Of a DNA stretch of 64,000 nucleotides, positions 36,615 through 44,790 are shown piece after piece. Position 1 is the stretch's first letter, and each line of letters opens with the position of its first letter. This stretch comes from Anthropogastromicrobium sp050944455 (GTDB lineage Bacteria; Bacillota; Clostridia; Lachnospirales; Lachnospiraceae). The position numbers were made by a program, and so were the translations under genes. Location: assembly GCA_050944455.1 (NCBI GenBank), contig JBMNRC010000009.1, forward strand, positions 32,837 through 96,836. Direction: 5' to 3'. The notes below the pieces were generated by a model, which searched no databases, had not been told where the DNA came from, and worked only from the letters and a program-made list of their open reading frames with translations.

Positions 36615-36878
36615 TCACTGACTGACGAACTCAATATCGATATCGCCATTGTTGCAGGAAACGATCAATGATTTTTCGCCATCCTCCTTGCTCTCCGGCA
36701 GATTGCTGTCGCTGTAAATCGCGTTCGGGTGCATCTCAGGATAATACTTTGATTCGGCTATCGAGACCGCGTTGCAGCATAAAAACTCTTCCATTACTGT
36801 ACCGACGCCATCCGGATTCGTCGTCAGGTCGCAGACATCGAACACATTATCCGCGTCGACAGGTTTGATTCTGATCAC
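36615..36878 (-). pseudogene. Truncated GNAT acetyltransferase remnant
   Basis: 87 residues. The first about 54 (MIRIKPVDADNVFDVCDL, then NAVSIAESKYYPEMHPNAIY) match the start of spermidine/diamine-type GNAT acetyltransferases. The rest (SDSNLPESKEDGEKSLIVS...) does not look like that family, and no acetyl-CoA-binding core follows. It is probably a broken or recombined gene. It has an upstream GGAGGATGAT-type sequence and could still be translated. I see no remaining core downstream. Confidence 0.5.
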
Positions 36879-36986
36879 AATATCATCCTCCGATTACTAT
36901 CTGGCAAAGGCAGCTTTTCGGCCAGACCCAGCGAAAAGCATTATTGAGCACTGATTTTCTGTCTGTTCCTGCGGACACGGTGTTTC

Positions 36987-37568
36987 TCACTGCAGCACCT
37001 CCACATATTGTCTCACCACTGTCTTTACGCGCAGCGCTTCCGCGTACCGCATAAGCCGGTTAAGATTTCTGTCCGGCGTGTTCATGTAATTGCGGATAAC
37101 CTCAATCGCGGGCTCAAAGCCCAGCTTGCTGCGATAAAAAAGGACATCGCAGACGGTTTTTTCCCGGTCATATATATAGAAGGCATTGCTTCCCCGGGTG
37201 ATTTTCTCCAGTCCTGTCCGGTAGCGGGCTTCGGAAAACAGGTAGAACCGCATCGGCGGCCAGTCCGGCGAGCCGGGGATCCTCGATGCCCGGGGAAGAG
37301 CAACATTCACCTGCGGCGGTCTCTGTGTGGTCATGCCATAATAGGCGGCCGCGCTCAGCAGGCACACCACACCTCTGTCATCCGTGTAAGCGGGAACAGA
37401 ATAGAAATCATTGATTTCCCCATCGTATTCCCTGTTCTCATAATAGCTTCTTGTCACTTTGGCCAGTTTGCCTCCCCTGACAAGCTGATTGATCTTATAT
37501 AGCGACAGGCCTTCATCCTTCAGGCTTTGCAGCGGGATAAACTGCTGCTTCGACGGAATACCAGGCAT
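36987..37568 (-). CDS. AbiEi-like type IV antitoxin, no partner toxin
   Basis: 193 residues. The N-terminal winged-helix part (FIPLQSLKDEGLSLYKINQL then GKLAKVTRSYYE) and the C-terminal AbiEi-type domain (CLLSAAAYYGMTTQRPPQVNVALPR, KTVCDVLFYRSKLGFEPAIEVI) are complete. Known AbiEi proteins repress their operon and neutralise the nucleotidyltransferase AbiEii. No AbiEii gene follows; the next gene downstream is the GNAT remnant. ATG 37568 has AGGGGGTGAT before it. The gene is less GC-rich than neighbours, suggesting transfer. Confidence 0.8.
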   Translation of the reverse strand: MPGIPSKQQFIPLQSLKDEGLSLYKINQLVRGGKLAKVTRSYYENREYDGEINDFYSVPAYTDDRGVVCLLSAAAYYGMTTQRPPQVNVALPRASRIPGSPDWPPMRFYLFSEARYRTGLEKITRGSNAFYIYDREKTVCDVLFYRSKLGFEPAIEVIRNYMNTPDRNLNRLMRYAEALRVKTVVRQYVEVLQ

Positions 37569-37840
37569 ATAATCACCCCCTGCCTGATATTTTAATTTAA
37601 TGTCAGCAGTTTGGTCAATCTGCAAACATATATTCAGATATTGGGATCCGTTATGCTCTTCCCTTATTGGGATCCGTTATGCCCTTCCCTGATCGCTCAG
37701 CAAACATCCCGGGCAGCATCAGAATTCCAGAAAAAAGCGATTTGCGAAAAGAGAGCCATATCAATGGTGATTTCTGCGCGGCGCTTATCCCGTAAAAACT
37801 GATCCCTGTCATAGTGTCACAGCACATTGTCCTCCTGAGA
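37569..37840. other. Spacer with 26-base direct repeat
   Basis: Two adjacent copies of TTGGGATCCGTTATGCYCTT plus six bases lie at 37641-37666 and 37667-37691. Nothing else was recognised. Confidence 0.6.
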
Positions 37841-37842
37841 GC

Positions 37843-37892
37843 AAAAAGGGGCCGCTGCCCTTAGCACTGAAAAGCACTAAGGCAGCGGCTCC
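37843..37892 (-). terminator. Terminator of the reductase gene
   Basis: GCCGCTGCC and GGCAGCGGC arms with TTAG/CTAA continuation and a GAAAA-type loop. On the minus strand the arm ends CCCCTTTTTG, giving a clear U-run. It serves the minus-strand gene ending at 38016. Confidence 0.75.
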
Positions 37893-38015
37893 TGTCTATC
37901 CTGCCGCAGCTTCGGCGTTCCTGCCGGCATCCCGCGCTGCTTTGCCCGGGGCACGCGTCGGAAAACCACAGCGTTCTGGCGGACAGATATTGATATATAC
38001 CTGTTTCTGTTCTGT

Positions 38016-38651
38016 TTACGCTCTCACCGCGGAAATCCGCTGATGAATATGATTTCCGCTCTCGATCTCATCGACCATGGCGATGGCATAATCCGCGTAG
38101 GAAATGATCGACTCTCCGCGCTCATTATAGCGGCATTCTTCTCCTGCCAGCAGATATTTGCCGGTGCGCTCGCCATCCGCCTGGAAATCCGCCGCCGGGC
38201 TGAGGTAAGTCCACTCAACATCGTTCCGCTTTCTCAGATCCTTCAGCGCGCTGGCCATCGCAGCCGCAAGCGGTTTGAAAGCATCCGGGAAGCCGGGGGC
38301 CTCGGCAACCGTTACCGTGTGCTCCGGATTGACATACAGCGAACCGGCTCCGCCGACCACCAGAAGCCGGATCTTCGTTCCGGAGAGCACGTCGCACAGG
38401 TGCTTCAGCGTCGTGGAATGCTGCGGAAGCGTTTCCTCCGTCCACGCGCCGAAACCATCCACAACCGCGTCGAATCCTTCCAGATCCTCTTTTGTGAGAT
38501 CGAAGATATCTTTCTTCACATAATGCTGCGCCTCGGTGATGTTTTCGTCCTTGCGTCCGAAAGCGGTTACATCCATGCCTCTGCTGACTGCCTCACGGAT
38601 TACCTGGCGGGATACTCTGCCGTCTGCTGCCACAACTGCGATTTTCTTCAT
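38016..38651 (-). CDS. NAD(P)-binding Rossmann-fold reductase (atypical SDR)
   Basis: 211 residues. The start MKKIAVVAADGRVSRQVIREAV has a modified glycine-poor dinucleotide motif. Next come YVKKDIFDLTKEDLEGFDAVVD, LLVVGGAGSLY and YLSPAADF, typical of YhfK/YwnB-type NAD(P)H-binding proteins. Substrate unknown; such genes are often induced by thiol or quinone stress through HxlR-type repressors. The start follows GGAGGATGG. Its promoter is flanked by two inverted repeats (see the separate entry). Confidence 0.82.
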   Translation of the reverse strand: MKKIAVVAADGRVSRQVIREAVSRGMDVTAFGRKDENITEAQHYVKKDIFDLTKEDLEGFDAVVDGFGAWTEETLPQHSTTLKHLCDVLSGTKIRLLVVGGAGSLYVNPEHTVTVAEAPGFPDAFKPLAAAMASALKDLRKRNDVEWTYLSPAADFQADGERTGKYLLAGEECRYNERGESIISYADYAIAMVDEIESGNHIHQRISAVRA

Positions 38652-38679
38652 CTTTATCCATCCTCCTGTGTTTTTTCTT

Positions 38680-38757
38680 GATGTAATATTCTTAATTACA
38701 TCTTACGTGAAGCAGTATACTCCTTCTTCATTTGGATGTCAATAGTTTTATTACATC
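38680..38757 (-). promoter_or_regulatory. Promoter flanked by two GATGTAAT palindromes
   Basis: TTGACA (38737-38742) and TATACT (38714-38719) on the minus strand, spaced by 17. Site A: GATGTAAT (38680-38687) and its complement (38695-38702), seven-base spacer, after the start point. Site B: GATGTCAAT (38735-38743) and ATTACATC (38750-38757), overlapping the -35 box. This is a two-site operator for an unseen repressor, perhaps HxlR type. Confidence 0.7.
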
Positions 38758-38775
38758 TTTTTTGAAAAATTTTTT

Positions 38776-38810
38776 CGGGGAGCATCCATCCATGGGATGA
38801 ACACTCCCCG
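38776..38810 (-). terminator. Terminator of the GNAT gene
   Basis: CGGGGAG (38776-38782) and CTCCCCG (38804-38810) with an inner CATCC/GGATG stem. On the minus strand the hairpin is followed by AAAAAATTTTTC. It sits about 75 bases after the GNAT stop. Confidence 0.6.
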
Positions 38811-38884
38811 GAAACAAATGCGCTACCTGCTTCCTTCTCCCCTCGGTCATACCCCTTAGCCGCGGCTGCAGTCGCCGCCCGCGT

Positions 38885-39469
38885 TCAGATCTTCTCGATG
38901 AAATGGTTTTGATACCTGTCCCAGTACTTTTTATAAACAAAATCAGTATTGCCGTCCAGGTTCAGCTGATACATCCGGAATACCACGGGAATATTTTTCG
39001 GCTGCCACTGTTCTTCATAGGAATAGCAATAGTTCATCCCCGCTTTCTGCATAACCCTTCCGCTCGCCGGGTTGTTCCTGTCATGGGTGGCCGTCACATA
39101 GGAAATCCCGTCCTTTTGTACCTGCGCAATGACAGCCTTCGCCGCTTCCGCCGCAATTCCCCGGTGCCAGAATTCCTTCCGGAGCCCGTATCCAAGGTCA
39201 TGGCTCTCGTCCATCTCAACCTGGATATAGCCGATGGGATAATTGTCCTCTTTCAGGCAGACGGCGTACGCGTAAGCCTTCGGCTGCGCGTACTTTGCCG
39301 CGTACCTTTCCTCATAAAACTTTCTGGTTTCATCCAGGTTTTTCACCGGAAACCATGGGAGGAACCGGTTGACCTCCTCATCTTTCAGGATGAGGAAGAG
39401 CGCTTCCAGGTCATCCTCCGTAAATTTTCTCAGGATGAGGCGCTCCGTAACCAATGTGGGGGTGTTCAT
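38885..39469 (-). CDS. GNAT-family N-acetyltransferase (RimJ/RimL-like)
   Basis: 194 residues. It begins LVTERLILRKFTEDDLEAL, the standard start of the RimJ/RimL-like group. The acetyl-CoA loop is visible as YGLRKEFWHRGIAAEAAKAV, followed by TATHDRNNPASGRVMQKAGM. It transfers acetyl from acetyl-CoA to an amine; the target is unknown. It looks monocistronic, with a terminator after it. No adjacent resistance or modification genes are present. Confidence 0.9.
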   Translation of the reverse strand: MNTPTLVTERLILRKFTEDDLEALFLILKDEEVNRFLPWFPVKNLDETRKFYEERYAAKYAQPKAYAYAVCLKEDNYPIGYIQVEMDESHDLGYGLRKEFWHRGIAAEAAKAVIAQVQKDGISYVTATHDRNNPASGRVMQKAGMNYCYSYEEQWQPKNIPVVFRMYQLNLDGNTDFVYKKYWDRYQNHFIEKI

Positions 39470-39743
39470 TTATTCTCTCCTGTCTGCCCTGCTGCCCGAT
39501 GCTTCAGCTGGCCCCTTCTCTGCGGTCCTGTCCCGCTCATGGCCTGCGCAGTCCCTCTGGCACCCGCTGATCCGTCGGGCGGCGGCCAATCTTCCCGCTA
39601 ATCCCGCAGCAGTCCATTCTCTGACGACCGGTCTAGCCCACATCCTTCCGGCGGCACTCCGGTTATCCGCCGGTCTGCCGGGCAGGCGATTCCGTCTGTC
39701 ACCAGATTTTCCGCAGCCGGATCTTCCGCCCGCGCCGCATCCG
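39470..39743. other. Spacer, nothing recognised
   Basis: GC-rich DNA between the GNAT start and the sugar permease end. It is the antisense side of no visible gene and has no clear hairpin or repeat. Confidence 0.35.
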
Positions 39744-40616
39744 TCACTCCTGAAAACTCTGCGTCAGATACTCCTCCCCGAACAGGAAGACAAGTACCGG
39801 CGGGATCAGATAAATCACGGAGGCCGCGAAGGAGATTCCCACCGCTCCCTCCTGAATCCGCGAAAGGTAAACGGACAGCGGATAATTGAGCGGGGACGAA
39901 AACATGATCACCGGATACTCGACCATGTTCCAGTAATCCATAAACAGAAGAATCGCGCACGACGCGATCTCCGCCCAGCACATCGGCACGGCGATGGACC
40001 GCAGGATGCGCATCTCCCCTGCCCCGTCCACCCGGGCCGCGTCCAGCACTTCGCCCGGAATCCGGAACATCCGGCGGGAAAGCAGGTAAACGCTGAAACT
40101 GGAGAAGATTCCCGGGAGCCACACCGACCAGTCCGTGTCATCCAGGTGCACCTGCTTTGCCAGAAGATACGACGGGATTACCGTCACCTGCGCCGGAACC
40201 ATAAAAAGCAGAATATACACGAAGAAAAGGACCTGCATGAATGTTTTTCTGGTCCGGGAAAATCCGTAGGCCGCCGGGATGGCGAATACCAGCTGGAAGA
40301 ACACGATGGGAACCACAAGAAGCACGGAGCGCCAGAACCGGAACAGATAATCCGGGCTTCCGATCAGGACGGCGCGGTACTGCTCCAGGCTGAAGCCCTG
40401 AAAATTTTTCCCCGACAGGACCGCCCCGACGCCTTCCCCGTTCATCAGGCCGCCGAACGCTTCCTCGATGGTTCTCTCAGGGAGAAAAGAACAGAAGACC
40501 GTCCAGAGCACCGGCAGAAGAAAAAGGATCCCGAGCACGATCAGCAGAACCTTTCCGCCTTTCCCCATGCCCCGTCTTTTCCTTCGCGTTTTTCCAGAAT
40601 TACAGCTTTTTCTCAC
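39744..40616 (-). CDS. Carbohydrate ABC permease (MalG-type)
   Basis: 290 residues if translated from GTG 40616, or 274 from ATG 40568. Six hydrophobic segments; the coupling loop is DAARVDGAGEMRILRSIAVPM near residue 190. It works with the neighbouring MalF-type permease. The basic N-terminal tail (RKSCNSGKTRRKRRG) is partly encoded by repeat DNA, so the start is unsure; GGAGAGGA lies 7-8 bases before the GTG. No ATPase is encoded in the locus, so a shared MsmK-type ATPase elsewhere is inferred. Confidence 0.86.
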   Translation of the reverse strand: MRKSCNSGKTRRKRRGMGKGGKVLLIVLGILFLLPVLWTVFCSFLPERTIEEAFGGLMNGEGVGAVLSGKNFQGFSLEQYRAVLIGSPDYLFRFWRSVLLVVPIVFFQLVFAIPAAYGFSRTRKTFMQVLFFVYILLFMVPAQVTVIPSYLLAKQVHLDDTDWSVWLPGIFSSFSVYLLSRRMFRIPGEVLDAARVDGAGEMRILRSIAVPMCWAEIASCAILLFMDYWNMVEYPVIMFSSPLNYPLSVYLSRIQEGAVGISFAASVIYLIPPVLVFLFGEEYLTQSFQE

Positions 40617-40800
40617 GTCTCATCCTCTCCCGCAAACTTTTCCAGAGCTTCAGCTTTCCTTGCGTTTCATCTTCTCCCGCAGGCTTTTCCAGAACTGCGG
40701 CTTTCCTCGCGTTTCATTCTTTCCCGCGCGCTTTTCGGAACCGCTGCTTTCCTTACGTCTCATCCTTTCCCGCGCGCTTCTCCAGAAAATAGAGAACGCT
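40587..40800. repeat. 46-base tandem repeat at the permease-permease junction
   Basis: Four to five copies, each on the minus strand carrying a GGGAAAGGATGAGACG-like block and then GGAAAGC. The first copy is the 3' end of the MalF-type gene (encoding KRAGKDET and the stop), and the last merges into the 5' end of the MalG-type gene. Each copy therefore repeats an ATG behind a purine-rich ribosome-site-like stretch. Confidence 0.8.
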
Positions 40801-41607
40801 CATCAGCCCCGCCGCAAACAGCGTATACACGATCGCCCCGGCGGACATCCGCGGATAGTTCATCTGGCGGAGCATGTTGTTGAGAAAATGCCCGAGCAGG
40901 TACATGGACTCCGGGGGATAGTCCCCGGTCAGCAGATAAATCTCCCTGAAAACCTTAAACGAGTTCATCACTGACAGAACCGCCGCAAATACGACCGCCG
41001 GCGCCAGATGGCGGAGCGTGACCAGAAAGAATACCTGGACGCGTCCGGCGCCCTCGATCCGCGCAACGTCCACGCGCTCGGTGGGCAGCCCTGCCATCGC
41101 CCCGGTAAACAGAACAACGTTGAGCCCGATGTTCCGCCACAGATACATCAGCAGAACGGCCAGCTTGCTCCACCCGCTGCCCAGCCAGTCGGCGCCGCTG
41201 CCTCCCAGCTGCCGCAGAAGGCTGTTTATCGCGCCGTTCTGGTCAAAAAGCACCCGCCAGACCATCACCACGCAGGCGGCGGGGACGAAAAAGGGCAGGA
41301 TAAAGCTTGTGCGCAGAAAACTCTGCAGCCTGCCGCTCCGCAGCAGAAGCAGCGCAAGCAGGATGGAAAGAGGCAGAATCAGGGCGGTCCCCAGAACGCA
41401 GATGACAGCCGTGTTTCCGAGAGCCCGGAGAAAAGCCCGGTTCTGGAACAGCTCCGCGTAATTGCGCAGCCCCACGAACACCCTCTGCGACGCGGACTCC
41501 TGGAGGGACGTCAGAAACATTTTGAGATAGGGAAGCCCATATACCGCGATCATTCCCGCAAGCCCCGGCAGCACCATCAAAAAATACTTTTTCTCACGGT
41601 TTTTCAC
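40753..41607 (-). CDS. Carbohydrate ABC permease (MalF/UgpA-type)
   Basis: 284 residues with six hydrophobic segments, starting MKNREKKYFLMVLPGLAGMIAV. The coupling loop is DVARIEGAGRVQVFFLVTLRH near residue 180. It is the partner of the MalG-type permease. The start is GTG 41607, inside the last codons of the preceding gene (14-base overlap), with GGGAGG ten bases upstream. The C-terminus KRAGKDET is encoded in the first unit of the 46-base repeat. Confidence 0.9.
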   Translation of the reverse strand: MKNREKKYFLMVLPGLAGMIAVYGLPYLKMFLTSLQESASQRVFVGLRNYAELFQNRAFLRALGNTAVICVLGTALILPLSILLALLLLRSGRLQSFLRTSFILPFFVPAACVVMVWRVLFDQNGAINSLLRQLGGSGADWLGSGWSKLAVLLMYLWRNIGLNVVLFTGAMAGLPTERVDVARIEGAGRVQVFFLVTLRHLAPAVVFAAVLSVMNSFKVFREIYLLTGDYPPESMYLLGHFLNNMLRQMNYPRMSAGAIVYTLFAAGLMSVLYFLEKRAGKDET

Positions 41608-42040
41608 TTGTCGCGTCCTCCCGGAGGATCACCTGCTCTCCGTCCTCAAGCTCGCCGTCCGTAACCGCGACCGCCTGGTTCAGCTCCAGAATCGGGCTGA
41701 TCGCGCACTGGCCGTCCGATACATTGAGTATCTCCACTTCCTGCCTCTTCACATAAAGGCGCTTTCCGAGCGGGGTGTCCTTTTCCGTGACCAGCCAGAC
41801 AAATGTGCCTTCCTGCCCGCCGCAGATGCACTCCTCCGAAACGATGGTATTGTAGGATTCTCCCTCCAGATATCCGTTCCTGACATAGCAGATCCCCACG
41901 CCGGGAAGGCTGTTTTTCTGGATCTGCGTGGAAAACACCGTCAGAAAGACCAGCAGCAGGGTATAAGCGCCTGCCGCGGCCAGAACCGCTTTCTGCCGCC
42001 TGGAGAACCGCCCGCTTTTTCCTTTCTTTTTCACCGCCAT
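41594..42040 (-). CDS. Small membrane-anchored protein resembling an efflux-adaptor C-terminal domain
   Basis: 148 residues from ATG 42040 (GTG 42034 has better ribosome-site spacing, giving 146). A basic N-terminus and one membrane helix (about 17-36) are followed by an external domain. It includes YNTIVSEECICGGQEGTFVWLV, TPLGKRLYVKRQEVEIL and a final LEDGEQVILRED, reminiscent of the last beta-rich domain of HlyD/RND-type adaptors. It is located between the binding protein and the permeases of a sugar-type ABC locus, an uncommon place for it. Function unknown; it may hold the binding protein against the permeases. Confidence 0.65.
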   Translation of the reverse strand: MAVKKKGKSGRFSRRQKAVLAAAGAYTLLLVFLTVFSTQIQKNSLPGVGICYVRNGYLEGESYNTIVSEECICGGQEGTFVWLVTEKDTPLGKRLYVKRQEVEILNVSDGQCAISPILELNQAVAVTDGELEDGEQVILREDATSEKP

Positions 42041-42047
42041 CGCTCCT

Positions 42048-42200
42048 TGTTCTGTCTCCGTGTTTTCCATACAGTCCTGATCAGCTGCATCGGAACGCTG
42101 CTCCCTGTTCCGTCTCCGCGTTTTCCCTACAGTCCTGATCAGCTGCATCGGAACGCTCCCTGTTCCGCCTCCGCGTTTTCCGCACGGCCCTGATCAGAGA
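42048..42200. repeat. About 55-base tandem repeat
   Basis: Copies of TGTTCCGTCTCCGCGTTTTC followed by CCTGATCAGCTGCATCGG begin near 42049, 42106 and 42161. The array sits in the spacer between the binding protein and the small anchored protein genes, and its upstream copies are open in the frame of the latter. Confidence 0.85.
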
Positions 42201-42254
42201 CGCTGAACGCCCCGCCTGGAAAAGCGGAGCGTTCAGACGCGGAAACTCTCTTCA

Positions 42255-44609
42255 TTACTCCATTTCATCCAGATAGTTTGAGGCGCGGCTCTGCAGGCGG
42301 CTGACGCTCTCTTCCAGGGATTCCGTCCCGTTCCGGTACGCCGCCATCTCGTCCTCAAAGATCGAATACATCGAAACGTCGTACTCATCTACCCTTGTGA
42401 TCTGCGAGATCAGCTGGTTAATTCCATCCACCTGCTCCTGCGTGATCACCGGCAGCATCACATACCATTGCTCGTCTTCACGGGTAATTCCAACGCCTAC
42501 GCTGTCCGGCTCTTTGGACATCTCCGTCTGGCAGGAGCTTTCCCACGACGAAAGCCGCACCGGTATCGCTTCCTTCAGCGAATGTAAATCCTCTGTATTG
42601 TTCTGTACCGCTTCTTCCAGAGCGAAACAGAAGAAATCCCAGACTCCCTCTTTTTGATCGGAAGAAACGCACATCCCCAGCGAAATCACGTTCTGAAAAG
42701 CCGAGCCTGCCCCAGTATCTGTCGGATATCCGGCAATGCAGACATTCTCTCCCCAGATGGCCGCGCTCGACAGATAGAGCTCCAGGGTTCTGCCCAGGCC
42801 TGAGATTTCGCCTTCCCCAACCGCGCGCATCCACTGATTTTTGTCATGCATATCATCGATCTGGCGGTTCTGTATTTCGTCCGGGTACGCGGAAGCGAAC
42901 CGGAATAGCTGCTGCAGCCGTTCGGTATTGCCGATCTGGCCGCGCACGTCATCGGAAGAACCGTCCAGCACATACTTGCAGTACGACCGGAGGACATCCC
43001 TCCAGGTGTAATCCTGCCCGTATACCTTCAGGGGATCCTCCGACGCAAAGACCTCCTCCGGCGATATCTGGGTACGCTCTCCGTAAACCGACTCCATGCC
43101 GAACACCGTTGATATTTTGTAAAACGGCACGAGGTTATACAGGCAGCCGTCGATTTCATTGGCTTTCCATACCTGCGTCTGGAAATCCTCCCTGCTGAAA
43201 CCGGGGTCTCTGTCCATCCAGGCATACAGGTCCTCGAGCAGCCCGAGCTTTGCGTACTGGCGCCGCACGCTTCTGTCCTCAATCCCGGAGAGATCCACCA
43301 TGTCTATGGAATCTCCCGCGGTGAGATCCGCGTTGAGGCGGGTCTGCGCATCCGAGAACTCCGCGTCCGATCCGGCCTGATCAGCGTAATCCTCAATCTG
43401 CACCACATACGGCCTTCCGGAGCGGTTGTACAGCGCGACAAGCTCCCTCATCTCATCGGTGCAGTTCAGCGAGGCCAGGATAATCAGTTCGTCCAGATAG
43501 CCTTCGGCGCTCTCGGTCAGGGTGCTTACCCGGTACTGATCCGGCGCGGTTCCCTCCCAGCAGACGTACAGGGTTCCGGTGTTTCCGCCCAGGATACCGT
43601 ACACCGTGCTGGAATCGATTCCGCATGCCGAGAAGGAAAACAGCTTTTTGCTGCTTCCGCTTTCCGGGTAATACTCCAGGACATCATCGCCGGAGGCATA
43701 CAGAAACAGGCCTTTGAGGCCGGGAAGCACCGCGTCCGGCACTGTATCCCAGACCATCTTTTCCCCAAAGCCGCCCTGCGAGAGAGGGTAGATATCCGTC
43801 CCGCTTCCGTCCCTGTGCCCGTACAGGCCGTACAGGCCCGAGCCGCTGCCTTCCACAAGCATATCTATCCCATCTCCGGGCAGATCATAGGACTGGCTGA
43901 CCGAACCGTCCGTCAGATACAGATACACTTTCCCGGAAACGACGTCGTTCAGCCACACGCCGCCGTCCACCGCGTACAGTCTGCCGGAAACGTTCTGGGA
44001 AAACACCGTCGAACTGACTACCTGTCCGCTTTCGTCCAGGCAGGTGAGCGTCTGCGTGCTGCTGCCCGAGAGCTCGGGCTTGTCGGTAAGAATCCAGGTG
44101 TATCCTCCTCCCGCGGCAAAAGAAGCCACAGCGGCCCCGCTTCCTCCCGGAATATCCTTCAGTTCCAGGGTGTTTGAGCTGCCGTCCCTGCCCAGTTTGC
44201 AGAGATAATAATGCGAGGTCTCATCCTCATCCATGTGATAGTAGAGAAGGTCGATCTCATCCGCCGACGCGTAAGAGCCCACGGCAATATCTCCCGGCGC
44301 GGCAATTTCCTGCGTACCCGCCAGCTGCCACGCCGCCGCGGCGGAGTCTGTCTCCCCCTGCTCCGACGCTGAGGAACTGCCGGAAGCCTGGGAACCCTCA
44401 TCGGCGGAGGCTTCCTCCACGCCGGTCTGATCCCCGGTCCCTTCTTCGCTGTCCGCCCCTGCGGACGCCGCGGGGACAGCAGCCGCAGTGGTGCCTGAAT
44501 CGGAAGAAGTGATCTTTAAGGGATGAAAATACAGGGCTGTCACGATCAGGCAAATGAGAACCGCAAGAACCACATCCAGAATGATCAGAAACAGTTTTTT
44601 CTTACTCAC
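42255..44609 (-). CDS. Membrane-anchored substrate-binding protein with extra N-terminal domain
   Basis: 784 residues, about twice normal for a family 1 sugar-binding protein. One N-terminal membrane helix (about 6-27) serves as anchor; no lipobox. An acidic low-complexity linker (about 36-92) follows. Then comes a region of short repeated beta strands with bulky aromatic and Gly residues (about 93-370, GGYTWILTDKPELSG, GGVWLNDVVSGKVYLY), propeller-like in appearance. The end (about 370-784) resembles extracellular solute-binding proteins (DEMRELVALYNR, NLVPFYKISTVFGM, GYPTDTGAGS). It is the first gene of the locus, starting at GTG 44609 behind GGGGAGAG. Ligand unknown. Confidence 0.75.
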   Translation of the reverse strand: MSKKKLFLIILDVVLAVLICLIVTALYFHPLKITSSDSGTTAAAVPAASAGADSEEGTGDQTGVEEASADEGSQASGSSSASEQGETDSAAAAWQLAGTQEIAAPGDIAVGSYASADEIDLLYYHMDEDETSHYYLCKLGRDGSSNTLELKDIPGGSGAAVASFAAGGGYTWILTDKPELSGSSTQTLTCLDESGQVVSSTVFSQNVSGRLYAVDGGVWLNDVVSGKVYLYLTDGSVSQSYDLPGDGIDMLVEGSGSGLYGLYGHRDGSGTDIYPLSQGGFGEKMVWDTVPDAVLPGLKGLFLYASGDDVLEYYPESGSSKKLFSFSACGIDSSTVYGILGGNTGTLYVCWEGTAPDQYRVSTLTESAEGYLDELIILASLNCTDEMRELVALYNRSGRPYVVQIEDYADQAGSDAEFSDAQTRLNADLTAGDSIDMVDLSGIEDRSVRRQYAKLGLLEDLYAWMDRDPGFSREDFQTQVWKANEIDGCLYNLVPFYKISTVFGMESVYGERTQISPEEVFASEDPLKVYGQDYTWRDVLRSYCKYVLDGSSDDVRGQIGNTERLQQLFRFASAYPDEIQNRQIDDMHDKNQWMRAVGEGEISGLGRTLELYLSSAAIWGENVCIAGYPTDTGAGSAFQNVISLGMCVSSDQKEGVWDFFCFALEEAVQNNTEDLHSLKEAIPVRLSSWESSCQTEMSKEPDSVGVGITREDEQWYVMLPVITQEQVDGINQLISQITRVDEYDVSMYSIFEDEMAAYRNGTESLEESVSRLQSRASNYLDEME

Positions 44610-44790
44610 AATATCTCTCCCCGCAATAATTTGTTGGCCGAAATTCTCTCTGACAGAATTCCGGCCGGATACGTGAAAATGATACTATCTGACAGTAAAT
44701 CAAGAGATAATAATCATCAATGCTGTATCGTGTGTTCTACAGCAAACCTGCAACTAAATGTACATAGATTCAGCCGTTCAACATTCAGTA

